Part shown: positions 52,541-60,515 of the stretch, piece by piece
Position numbering within the stretch: the stretch's first letter is position 1
Layout: the number at the start of each line of letters is the position of its first letter
Source: an uncultured Pseudodesulfovibrio sp.
GTDB lineage: Bacteria; Desulfobacterota; Desulfovibrionia; Desulfovibrionales; Desulfovibrionaceae
DNA: 64,000 bases
Assembly: GCF_963662885.1 (NCBI RefSeq)
Contig: NZ_OY760059.1
Location: forward strand, 1,364,001-1,428,000
Reading direction: 5' to 3'
The notes under the pieces: model-generated
What the model was told of the DNA's origin: nothing
The model's database searches: none
The model's input: only the letters and a program-made list of their open reading frames with translations
Program-made: the position numbers and the translations under genes

Positions 52541-52557
52541 TTGCAATCTCAAGGCCT
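52541..52557 (-). promoter_or_regulatory. AGGC-N7-TTGCAA element upstream of the ureohydrolase operon (sigma-54-like)
   Basis: On the - strand AGGCCTTGAGATTGCAA has GG and GC 10 bases apart. It shares AGGC-N7-TTGCAA with the element before the aminotransferase-urease operon. A transcript would start about 40 bases before the ureohydrolase ATG. It may be a sigma-54 promoter or a regulator site. Confidence 0.4.
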
Positions 52558-53135
52558 GATTTTGGCCCAGAGGGAAGCTCCGTGTCATTCTTCACACTCT
52601 GAAAAATCATTAAAATTAGTGTGTTGTGTGTAGTGGATGGAGTATTAAAGCTAGGTACAAATTTGTATGCGAAGATAGGGCTCCGTCTTGAGCCATAAGA
52701 AAAAATAATACGATGTTCTCCTGCGGTAATTGACGGAGAGAGAAAGGGCTGAAGTCTGGCGAGAGTCGGGAAATATTGTTGCAAAAAAGGCAGATTCAAA
52801 GCGGATAATCTGGTTCGCTAATGACAAAAATGTTGTTTTTTGTCATTTGCCGGAAGCCTTGGCATTCTTCATGGAAACAGCCCGAACGGGTATTCTGCCG
52901 GTGCTGGCGGGGCCTCATCCGTTCGGGCTGTGTCTAGAATGTTAATTCCTCATGTTCATTTCAAAACGATAAGCTGCGTTCGGATAAAGGAGACATTTGG
53001 TGGGGAAATGAACCGTTGCTTCGAGGGATTGGCGATTCTGTCTACACCCTATGCCTGCCCTTTTCCTGTTGCCGAGCGTGAGCAACAGTACACTGCGCGG
53101 TAGGATCTGCTTTTGGTTCAAGGATGAGCTGCAAA
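52558..53135. other. Intergenic region with long inverted repeat
   Basis: Part of the 797-bp gap between the ureohydrolase and response-regulator genes, markedly more AT-rich at 52580-52850 than the flanks. It contains a perfect 13-bp inverted repeat, ACAGCCCGAACGG (52877-52889) and CCGTTCGGGCTGT (52919-52931), with a 29-base spacer that can itself pair GCC with GGC. No T tract follows on the + strand and only TTT on the - strand, so it is a poor terminator. It could be a structured RNA or a small mobile hairpin. No supported coding sequence was found. Confidence 0.45.
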
Positions 53136-53171
53136 AAGAAAAAGGCCTTACGCGGTGTGCGTAAGGCCTTT
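53136..53171 (-). terminator. Intrinsic terminator following the tRNA-Glu remnant
   Basis: A perfect 13-bp stem (AAAGGCCTTACGC / GCGTAAGGCCTTT) with a 5-base loop, followed on the - strand by TTCTTTTT. It serves the response-regulator transcript and matches the terminator at 26178-26212. Confidence 0.85.
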
Positions 53172-53179
53172 GATTTCCT

Positions 53180-53228
53180 TGGCGTCCACAAGGGAATTCG
53201 AACCCCTGTTGACGGCGTGAAAGGCAGC
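53180..53228 (-). pseudogene. tRNA-Glu(UUC) 3' half, possible attachment-site remnant
   Basis: On the - strand CTTTCAC (anticodon TTC) is followed by GCCGT, a short variable stretch CAAC, a T-arm with loop TTCGAAT, and an acceptor 3' strand ending in GACGCCA, including an encoded CCA. Upstream, where the D-arm and 5' acceptor strand should be, the sequence is not tRNA. The fragment therefore covers only the anticodon loop to the 3' end, the part usually kept when an element integrates into a tRNA gene. Confidence 0.75.
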
Positions 53229-53286
53229 AAAAATCAACCTGAAGGTCGCTGACATTGGGGCTTCGATCGTCATCCTTCGCAACTCA

Positions 53287-53910
53287 TTACAATGCTGATA
53301 TCGCGAATTTGCGTAATTCCTTTCTGCCGTCGAAGTCGAATTTCCGGACCATACGGTTGCAATAGGTTTCCACCGTCCGACGACTCAACCCCAACTGATC
53401 AGCGATTTCGGTGTTCCCGAACCCTTTGCCCATCAGGGTAAAGATTTCCATCTCCCGGTCGCTCAGGGAGTCTTCCAGCCGTTCCTCTCCCCGGTCTTCC
53501 TCAAGGCATTGGGCGACACGAGGACTGATGTATCTTTTCCCGGCCACGATAGAATCGATGGCTTCGAAAAGGACGTCGGCATCCTCCTGCTTGGATACAT
53601 AGCCGAGCGCCCCGCATCGGAAAGCGCGATGGAGGAGTTCAGCATCCTCGTGCATCGAATAGACCAATGCCGCGATATTGAGGCCTTCGAGATCCGGGAG
53701 CAGATCCAGGCCGCTGCCGTCTTGAAGCGTCAGATCGAGAAGCGCGACGTCGAACTCGCGTACCTTCAGTATAGCCTGAGCCTCGGCCTTGCCTGCGGCT
53801 TCGTAAAGGACGCTGTGACCGCGGGTGCCCAACAATATGCCGAGCCCCTTTCGTATGGCCGGGTGGTCGTCGATCAGGATGAAATTGAGAGCGGACGCGT
53901 TATTAGTCAT
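53287..53910 (-). CDS. NarL/LuxR-family response regulator
   Basis: A 207-residue two-component regulator. The receiver domain (about 8-125) has the acidic pair in LIDDHPAIRKG, the phospho-acceptor Asp in VALLDLTLQDGSG, and the conserved Lys in GYVSKQED. The C-terminal LuxR-type helix-turn-helix is LSDREMEIFTLMGKGFGN then TEIADQLGLSRRTVETY. It overlaps the sensor kinase gene by 8 bp and is its evident partner. Target genes are not visible; the guanidino/urease operons lie downstream on the same strand beyond a terminator. Confidence 0.94.
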   Translation of the reverse strand: MTNNASALNFILIDDHPAIRKGLGILLGTRGHSVLYEAAGKAEAQAILKVREFDVALLDLTLQDGSGLDLLPDLEGLNIAALVYSMHEDAELLHRAFRCGALGYVSKQEDADVLFEAIDSIVAGKRYISPRVAQCLEEDRGEERLEDSLSDREMEIFTLMGKGFGNTEIADQLGLSRRTVETYCNRMVRKFDFDGRKELRKFAISAL

Positions 53911-55876
53911 GGGCTTCCCCGCTGTTCGTCTTGGTTGATTGGACGCATGGGGCGGTGCAGGTCACTTGCGTGCCTCCGAGCAGCCCCGCGTCTATGCTCA
54001 ACCGGGCCCCGATGATCTTGGCCCTGTGGTGCATTATGCTCATGCCAAGCCCACCTTCCTCCCCGCCGGGGGATGAATGCCGCCCAACGCCATCGTCGGA
54101 AACGATCAGGGTGACGGTATCCCCGCTACAGCAGTCAAGCTGGACACGAATATTCCGCGCGGCCGCGTGCTTGGCCGCGTTGGTCAACGCCTCCTGGGCT
54201 ATGCGGTACAAGGGCGTAATGTTTTCGTTGAGGCACTCCTTACAACGGCAGTGCCTTTCAAAGGTTATGTTCACGCCGGTGGCCTTGGCGATACTGCGGG
54301 CCAAATTTTCCAGAGAAGGTCCGGTCTGCCCATGCTCCACAGGCCATAGACCCCGGGCGATCTTGTAGGCGTCACGCGTAGACGACTTCAGTTCCTCCGC
54401 AAGTTCGGCCAACTCGGGGCCGTCCTTGTCTCCGATGTGTGCGTGCGACAGCGCCGTGGCGCGCAGTCGTGCGCCGGTCAGCTGCTGGCAAAGGCTGTCG
54501 TGCAACTCGTGGCTCAGTTGGCGGCGTTCCTCCTCGGCAATGCTGACAACTTTCTTTTCCAATCTGTTCCGTTCTTCCATCTCCGTCTGCAAAGACACAT
54601 TGTTTTGTGCCAGTTCTACGGAGAGACGCTCAACCGCGCCGAACGCCTTGGAAAAGCGTTTGGACAGGACCAAAGCCTGGGAAAAAATGAACAGAAAAAC
54701 GGCCGGTTCGACCAGATAGACCGATTTGAGCAAACCCATATGCACGAGCGGGTCGTTGATACCCGCAATGAACTGGGTGAGCAGACCGGCCAACAGGATC
54801 CCGGAGCCGGTGCGCTTGCGCCGCACACACAAGGCCACCCTGTGAATATAGTACCCGGCGTAAATGAAGGTCTGCACCAGGCACAGGGCAATGAACCAGT
54901 ATAGGGGAAGGCCGGGGGCGAAGAGTATCAGAAGGGTGAAGACAGCGATTCTTCCATCGAGAAAATAGACCGGAATTGTGTGGAATTCATTTGGAAAGAT
55001 GGTTTTTAAAAAGCGGTAGAGCAAGGACGCCCAGCACACGAAGCATGACAGGGAGAAGATTTCCATGGATGCCGGGTTCCAGCCGGGTAGCAAGGTCGAG
55101 ATGACCCAACCGGAAGAGTTGGAGGTCACGCTGTAGCCGACTGCCAGCAGACAATACAGACCAAAATACAGGGGAGCGGCATCCTGCCTGCGCCAGTAAT
55201 ACAAACCCAGGTGGTACAAACCCACCACCAGTATGCAGCCGGCAAAAAACAACGAAATGCCCCAACTGCGGGTTTGGGTCATCTCCAACGGGCCGGGAAG
55301 AGCAACGAGCATGGGTTCGGTCACACCCCCCATGCGGAAGTGGTAGTTGGAAACCTGCAGAATCAGTTCGACGGGGTGTCCCTCAAGGGGGATCTCCACC
55401 AGCTTCAGAGTGCGTGCGGGCCTCTCTGTTGCAGCCGATCTTCCCGGCACGCCACTTTGAGCGATCAGCTTGCCATCCGCCCAGAGCCTGTAGGCTTCAT
55501 GGATGTCGAAGAGACGTAGGGTCAATCGCCCGGAGGACCTGTCCGTCAGCAGACGAAGCCGGTACGTGGCCTGCCCGGTGCTGCCGAGCTTTTCGTCTCC
55601 AAGGCGGTGTCCCCGCCATGGTCCGGGCAGGGAAAAGAAACCCGATGTCTCAGGTGATTCCCCGCTTCCGTGAAAGTCGTCCGGCGTCAGCAGCCGGTTC
55701 CAGTAGAATTCCCACTCACCGTCCAGGGCAACAACCCGCCCCTCGGCCAGTTCAGGGCCGCGCAGATCGAACACCCCGTCCTTCGCACGGGGTCCCGATC
55801 CGTGCAGACCGAGCACGCATCCGGAAAGGGCCAACACGGCCAGCGCCAGGAGAAGGCTTCCGAGGGGACGTCTCAT
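53903..55876 (-). CDS. Sensor histidine kinase with 7TMR-DISM-like sensory part (HisKA_3)
   Basis: About 657 residues from the ATG at 55876; the start is uncertain because upstream codons are open to 56050. A lipoprotein-like signal (LLLALAVLALSGC) leads into an extracellular DISMED2-like beta-sandwich (VVALDGEWEFYWNRLL, SLPGPWRG), then seven hydrophobic helices (about 215-420) and a coiled coil. The HisKA_3 phospho-acceptor is EERRQLSHELHDSLCQQLTG. The HATPase_c domain has EALTNAAKHAAARN and DDGVGR...GLGMSIMHHRAK. The histidine box is the NarX/DegS type. Related DISM receptors sense small carbohydrates or other solutes, but the ligand here is unknown. Confidence 0.9.
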   Translation of the reverse strand: MRRPLGSLLLALAVLALSGCVLGLHGSGPRAKDGVFDLRGPELAEGRVVALDGEWEFYWNRLLTPDDFHGSGESPETSGFFSLPGPWRGHRLGDEKLGSTGQATYRLRLLTDRSSGRLTLRLFDIHEAYRLWADGKLIAQSGVPGRSAATERPARTLKLVEIPLEGHPVELILQVSNYHFRMGGVTEPMLVALPGPLEMTQTRSWGISLFFAGCILVVGLYHLGLYYWRRQDAAPLYFGLYCLLAVGYSVTSNSSGWVISTLLPGWNPASMEIFSLSCFVCWASLLYRFLKTIFPNEFHTIPVYFLDGRIAVFTLLILFAPGLPLYWFIALCLVQTFIYAGYYIHRVALCVRRKRTGSGILLAGLLTQFIAGINDPLVHMGLLKSVYLVEPAVFLFIFSQALVLSKRFSKAFGAVERLSVELAQNNVSLQTEMEERNRLEKKVVSIAEEERRQLSHELHDSLCQQLTGARLRATALSHAHIGDKDGPELAELAEELKSSTRDAYKIARGLWPVEHGQTGPSLENLARSIAKATGVNITFERHCRCKECLNENITPLYRIAQEALTNAAKHAAARNIRVQLDCCSGDTVTLIVSDDGVGRHSSPGGEEGGLGMSIMHHRAKIIGARLSIDAGLLGGTQVTCTAPCVQSTKTNSGEAHD

Positions 55877-56081
55877 CCCGCTGGTTGGAAGAAGAAAACG
55901 AAGAAGGTTCAAAACATTGTCCAGGAATGGTCGCGGAAGTTGAAAGACGTCATGCGCGCACCGCATTGCGCGTGACGATACAATCGGTCGCATACCCAGG
56001 CAACCACTAATGCGAAAGTCACCTCTGTGCGCGTTTTGACGGACAGACAAGACCGGATTCGGATGGTATCGAACGGATGAT

Positions 56082-56729
56082 ATGTTTTCGGTTCATGAGC
56101 ATAGTTCATTCAGACCACCTGGAGATTCCCCCTTGAAACATGTACCTCAGCCCTCGGCCAACGGCTGTCCCGCCCGGAACGATTCCGCTCCCCGACCCGC
56201 AAGGGCCTGCACGTTGGGCCGAATCGCCGGACCGGCCATCATGATGCTCCTGCTGCTCGCGGCCGGGGGATGCGCCACGACCTCGCCCCCGCCGCCGAGC
56301 CGAACTGCCTACGATTCCGCCAAGATCATCAGGGCGACCAAGGTCGTTCGCATGTCCGACGGCTCGAAAGTCGTCAGCACCGCCCGATCCCTTATCGGAA
56401 CGCCCTACAAATGGGGCGGGCGGTCTCCGCAAACCGGCTTCGACTGCTCCGGTTTCATCTGGTACGTGTTCAACCAATACGGCGTCGACCTGCCCCGTAC
56501 CTCCCGGGAACTCCTCTCCGTGGGCCGTCCGGTGGACGAGTCGAAAATCCGACCCGGCGACATCCTCATTTACAGCATCAGCGGCAAGGGAAAATCCCTT
56601 CACGCGGCCATCGCGACCGGGCGCGGCACCTTTGTCCACTCCCCAAGTTCCGGCAAGACAGTAAGCGAAGTGTCCATGTCCGGCGAATACTGGAGCGGGC
56701 GACTCCTTGGGGCCAGAAGAGTCTTTTAG
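56082..56729 (+). CDS. NlpC/P60-family cell-wall hydrolase lipoprotein
   Basis: Peptidoglycan endopeptidase of the MepS/Spr type, 215 residues from the first ATG. The catalytic Cys is in TGFDCSGFIWYVF, the His in SLHAAIATG, and a third polar residue follows. A lipobox, LLLLAAGGC, places the cysteine near residue 63, so the protein is an outer-membrane or membrane-attached lipoprotein. The true start may be downstream: a TTG at 56133 has GGAG upstream, and ATGs at 56238-56241 sit just before the hydrophobic core. It is the only rightward gene in this part and diverges from the sensor kinase. Confidence 0.88.
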   Translation: MFSVHEHSSFRPPGDSPLKHVPQPSANGCPARNDSAPRPARACTLGRIAGPAIMMLLLLAAGGCATTSPPPPSRTAYDSAKIIRATKVVRMSDGSKVVSTARSLIGTPYKWGGRSPQTGFDCSGFIWYVFNQYGVDLPRTSRELLSVGRPVDESKIRPGDILIYSISGKGKSLHAAIATGRGTFVHSPSSGKTVSEVSMSGEYWSGRLLGARRVF

Positions 56730-56738
56730 CTGAGAGCG

Positions 56739-57923
56739 TCAGCGCTTCAGTTCGTCGATCTTCTGGCTGATCTCGGCCACGTCCCGCTGCAACTGGTCAT
56801 TTCCGGTGTTGGCCTCGGCCAATGGCCGGGCAAGGACCAGGGCCGACTCGTACTCCTTCAGCGCCGAGTCGTGACTGCCCTCCGCCTCGAAAATCCCCCC
56901 GAGCTTGTAGTGGGTCACCACGATGTCCCGCCTAAAATCCAGGTCGTCCGGAGCCGCTTTCGCCAGTTCGGCGGCTATGTCCAGGACCCGGCCATAGGCG
57001 GACTCGGCCGAGTCGAACTGCCCCAGTTGCGCGTGCAGTTCACCAAGATTCTTATAGATGGAAGACAACTCCCAACGGTACCGCAGGTTCTCCGGATTCT
57101 CCCGGATCAGCTGGTCGGCCATGCCGAGGCTCTCCTGAAAAACCGCAATGGCATCGGCCCGCTGGCCGACCTGGCCGTAGTGCTCCCCCAAGCGCCTGTA
57201 GGTCGAAAAAAGCACTTCCCTGCCTGTGTCGGGGGCCGCCGCGAGCAACGCGTTGCGTGCCGCCAGCTCAAAACGGCGCGCCGTCTCGGCCTTGTCAGCG
57301 AGTTTGGCTTTCCTGAGCAGTCCTCCCTGCCTGTACCAGAGCAGGCAGAGATTTCGGCGGGACTCGATGTTGTCGGGAGCGATGGCTGACAACCGTTCGC
57401 AATGGGTCACGCCTTGCTCGTAGGCCGCTGCCGCCTGGTCGGCCTTGGCCAGCCAGACGGACAGATCGCCCAGCTTCAGGTTGCCGACTATCAGGTCCTG
57501 CAGCAACCGGACGTCTTCGGCATCTACACGATAGAGTTCTTCGGTGATCGAGATATTGCGGGTGTAGGCGAATTGGGCCTTGGTGCCCTGGTCCATGCGG
57601 ACGTAGAGATCACCAAGCCGCTCGTTGATGACGGCGAGGTCACGTTGCGCCTGAGGGTCTGAGGGAGCAGCCTTGGCGAACGTCCGAAATATCTGTTCCG
57701 CGGCGGTGTAATTCGCGAGGGCGGTCCGGATATCGCCCTGCGAAAAGGCCGCGTAGGCGTTTTGGCTCAATTCGATGGCCCGTTCCCTGGACGCCCCCGA
57801 ATCGGCCCGGGCCGTGGGGCCCATACCGAGCAGCAGGAATGCCGCCACGGTCAGCAGAACCGATGCGGCACGCCGTATTCCCGTCTCCATCCCCTTGCCG
57901 ACGCAGTGCTTCGCAATACTCAT
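56739..57923 (-). CDS. Secreted TPR-repeat protein
   Basis: About 394 residues from the ATG at 57923, with a signal peptide (SVLLTVAAFLLLGMGPTARA). The rest is a solenoid of degenerate tetratricopeptide repeats, recognisable by spacing of residues such as AYAAFSQGDIRTALANYTAA, INERLGDLYVRMDQGTKAQF, YRRLGEHYGQVGQRADAIAV and NLGELHAQLGQFDSAESAYG. A periplasmic protein-protein scaffold is likely. It is the last gene of a leftward run of envelope genes, 31 bp after the transglutaminase-like gene. No specific function is recognised. Confidence 0.85.
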   Translation of the reverse strand: MSIAKHCVGKGMETGIRRAASVLLTVAAFLLLGMGPTARADSGASRERAIELSQNAYAAFSQGDIRTALANYTAAEQIFRTFAKAAPSDPQAQRDLAVINERLGDLYVRMDQGTKAQFAYTRNISITEELYRVDAEDVRLLQDLIVGNLKLGDLSVWLAKADQAAAAYEQGVTHCERLSAIAPDNIESRRNLCLLWYRQGGLLRKAKLADKAETARRFELAARNALLAAAPDTGREVLFSTYRRLGEHYGQVGQRADAIAVFQESLGMADQLIRENPENLRYRWELSSIYKNLGELHAQLGQFDSAESAYGRVLDIAAELAKAAPDDLDFRRDIVVTHYKLGGIFEAEGSHDSALKEYESALVLARPLAEANTGNDQLQRDVAEISQKIDELKR

Positions 57924-57954
57924 CAAAATTGGATCTCCCCCCTGGGCGTTCCCT

Positions 57955-59295
57955 CTAGTTGTACAGATTCCGGAGCGGCAATATGCCCGCTTCACGGGCT
58001 TTGTTCACGCTGATGTAGGTCACCGCCGAGGGGTCGTTTTTATACTCGTTGATCGTGCCGATGCCGGACTCCTGAGCCTGATTGAGGTCGGCGCAGGACA
58101 GCAGGGTGGTTTCGACCGGAATGACGGGAGCGTCCTCGTCCGATGAACTGGACACGCCGACCATCATGTGCCCCGGAAGAAGAATGAGGTATGCATCCAG
58201 CCCGATCTTGCGGAAGATGGAGGCGAGCAGCACGGCCCCGTCGGCGCAGTTGGCCTGCGCACCGCGGGTGGAGTCTCCCACCAGGCGGACATGCTGGGCC
58301 GCAACCACCTTGGACTCGACCGACGTCGTCGTGATGGAGCTGTATCGGAAACCCTTGTCCTTGAGCACCTTCCAGATGGCGTCCATCTGATGGATCACGT
58401 CCGCCTCATCGCCCTGGTAGCCGATGAAGGCGTCGACATATCCCTTGCGCAGGGCCTCGCTAAGGATGCCGTCGATGATCGGATCGCCCTCGTTGACGTA
58501 AGCGGCGAACATCTCCGACCAGTCCTGGAAGTCCTGCCCGTCGTCGGTGTATAGACCATAAAAGCAGTCGTTGACGGAACGGACGATGATGGTCTGTGTG
58601 TGCTCGCCGACTTCCTGGTCGTTGACAAAGACTTTGGCCGTGACGTCTTCCGGATAGGGTTGGCGCACGGACAGCAGTTTTTCGTACTCGTACTTCAGGT
58701 GAGGGCTTATCTCATACACCGTGTCCGCATCGGGCAGAACCACGGTCATCCTGGAAGGCCGTATCAGCTTGGTGCTCGTGATTTCGACCGTTACCTTGTC
58801 GCCGGGGCTTTGCGCGCGAATGAACACCGAGGCCATGGCCAGGGGCGAGCCGAAGGTGTGCTCGGACCGCGTCACTCCGATGTTCTCCGGGTCCAGGGTG
58901 GAAAGAGCGATGATGGCGGCCGGAAAAAGCTGATCGTCCAGGCCAAAGGAAAGCGCCCAGTCTCCAGGGGCAAAGTCCGGGCCTTCGTCGTCGCTGTCCG
59001 ACTGGGTTACGGGCTCCGGCTCGGCGGGCGTGTCCTGGTCTTCGGCCTGCGGAGTGGATGCATCCTCCCCTCTGGCGGCACGGGCCAGGTCAGAGTCCGT
59101 AAAGAGGTTTCCCGCCACGGTTCTGTGCCCATCGGTTTCCCGCTGGTTGCCGACATCCCAACCGGCCGTGGCGGTGGTGACCGCCAGGAAACAAAGCAGC
59201 AAGGCCGCTAGCAGGCAATATATAAGGATGCAGGGAGGGCGATGGACACCCGAGGACCTGCCCAGAGGAAGATTGTCTTTGTTGCGAATACACAT
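57955..59295 (-). CDS. Membrane-anchored transglutaminase-like protein
   Basis: A 446-residue protein with one N-terminal helix (ILIYCLLAALLLCFLAVTTA), an acidic Pro/Glu/Asp linker (about 70-110), a beta-rich middle part, and a transglutaminase-like core near residue 345. The candidate catalytic Cys is in AQANCADGAVLLASIFRKIG and the His in YLILLPGHMMVGV, followed by an acidic region. Bacterial transglutaminase-like domains are often proteases or amide-modifying enzymes. It lies between the TPR and LURP-one-like genes in the same direction. The fold assignment rests on the Cys-His spacing and is moderate; the role is unknown. Confidence 0.72.
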   Translation of the reverse strand: MCIRNKDNLPLGRSSGVHRPPCILIYCLLAALLLCFLAVTTATAGWDVGNQRETDGHRTVAGNLFTDSDLARAARGEDASTPQAEDQDTPAEPEPVTQSDSDDEGPDFAPGDWALSFGLDDQLFPAAIIALSTLDPENIGVTRSEHTFGSPLAMASVFIRAQSPGDKVTVEITSTKLIRPSRMTVVLPDADTVYEISPHLKYEYEKLLSVRQPYPEDVTAKVFVNDQEVGEHTQTIIVRSVNDCFYGLYTDDGQDFQDWSEMFAAYVNEGDPIIDGILSEALRKGYVDAFIGYQGDEADVIHQMDAIWKVLKDKGFRYSSITTTSVESKVVAAQHVRLVGDSTRGAQANCADGAVLLASIFRKIGLDAYLILLPGHMMVGVSSSSDEDAPVIPVETTLLSCADLNQAQESGIGTINEYKNDPSAVTYISVNKAREAGILPLRNLYN

Positions 59296-59337
59296 ATTAC
59301 ATACACTCCATCTCTTTAGATTATCTTCCCATGCGGC

Positions 59338-60480
59338 TTAGTCGTCCGCCAACGTGACGGCGGTCTCCACCTTGTCCCGCTGCGCCTGCCGGGCGACCAT
59401 CACGGCCATGCCCGCCATGAGCGGCAGGTACCGGGGATCGCGGACCGATATGACGAAGTTGTCGAAGACGATGTTGCCCAGGTCGATATTCAGCTTCCGG
59501 GCCACCGTTCCGATCTGTTTTCCGTCGAGCTTCACCTGGTAGTTGGACCCGATGGTCGCATTCATGCTCCGCAACTCCAGCCTGCCGAGGGTTGTGTCCC
59601 CGACAAAATGGACATGGTCGAAGATGAACCGTTTCTTGAGCCGGCCGATCTTGCGCCCCTTCTCGAACAGGTCGTAGGTGGGCATGATGTGAAAGATGCG
59701 CTTGGTCAGGCCGAAGAGTTCCTCTTCTCCCTCGGGTTCGGAGATGGAGAACGTCTTGCACGGCACCAGGGCGTCCACCTTGAGCATCTCGTTCTGGTCG
59801 ATATCGTACAGGGTGAATTCCTGGCCGACCCAGCTGAAGTCTTCATCGAATATGTAGATTTTCTCGTTCTGGTCGATGCCGAGCGGGGTCAGGTCGGCGA
59901 TGCCCGTGTTCACGAACTCCTGCACCCGCTTGGCCAGTTCCGGGAGGATGCAGGCGGTGACGAACGTATACCGGATGACGTCTTCCAGACTCTCCGGACC
60001 GGGCTGCGGCTCCAACCGCCATTTGTCCTCTTCCCCGGGCTTGAGGAAGGACGGCCGGTCGTTGAAGGCCACGTTGATGGACCCTTTGCCGAAGGTGTCG
60101 ATGTAGATGTACTCCCCGTCCGCATTGGGGCCGAAGATGATGACCTTGTTCCGGATGGTCTTGACCTTGCCGATCCAGGCTTGGCCGAGCGCGGTGTCCA
60201 GTTCCTTGAAGGCGTCGAAAACGGCGTCCAGCCCGATCTGTTTCGGGTTGGAGACCATTTTGACCATGTCGTTCATCGAGTTGTACAGGCTGGTGCAGGC
60301 GAACTGCAGGCAGGTGATGGAGGCGATGAGCAGGAGGGTCGCGTAGGTGACGTACAGGGTCATCTCCGAGTCCGTCTCGGCAAGGAACCCTACATAGAAA
60401 TAGTAGCAGCAGAAGACAAAAGATCCCAGCGTGGCGACCCAGAGCAGGATCTTAACAAGTATTGATTTCAGTAGATTCAT
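59338..60480 (-). CDS. Membrane protein with C-terminal LURP-one/scramblase-like domain
   Basis: A 380-residue protein. Two N-terminal helices (about 8-30 and 42-62) are followed by a soluble middle part of unknown kind. The C-terminal part (about 210-370) has the alternating beta pattern of LURP-one-related/tubby-like domains: IYIFDEDFSWVGQEFTLYD, GRLELRSMNATIGSNYQVKL and NIDLGNIVFDNFVISVRDPR, then a short hydrophobic C-terminal helix. The domain call is from pattern only. Neighbours (transglutaminase-like, AsmA) place it in an envelope operon. Confidence 0.6.
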   Translation of the reverse strand: MNLLKSILVKILLWVATLGSFVFCCYYFYVGFLAETDSEMTLYVTYATLLLIASITCLQFACTSLYNSMNDMVKMVSNPKQIGLDAVFDAFKELDTALGQAWIGKVKTIRNKVIIFGPNADGEYIYIDTFGKGSINVAFNDRPSFLKPGEEDKWRLEPQPGPESLEDVIRYTFVTACILPELAKRVQEFVNTGIADLTPLGIDQNEKIYIFDEDFSWVGQEFTLYDIDQNEMLKVDALVPCKTFSISEPEGEEELFGLTKRIFHIMPTYDLFEKGRKIGRLKKRFIFDHVHFVGDTTLGRLELRSMNATIGSNYQVKLDGKQIGTVARKLNIDLGNIVFDNFVISVRDPRYLPLMAGMAVMVARQAQRDKVETAVTLADD

Positions 60481-60515
60481 GGCGTGTTCGATTCCGGCAG
60501 TAGGTTAGAATGGGA

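Noticed and set aside
52490..52880. Guanidine riboswitch upstream of the ureohydrolase operon
   Set aside because: The expected ACGR loop pairs (guanidine-II) or the larger guanidine-I fold could not be recognised in the leader; the leader is AT-rich and unstructured by eye.
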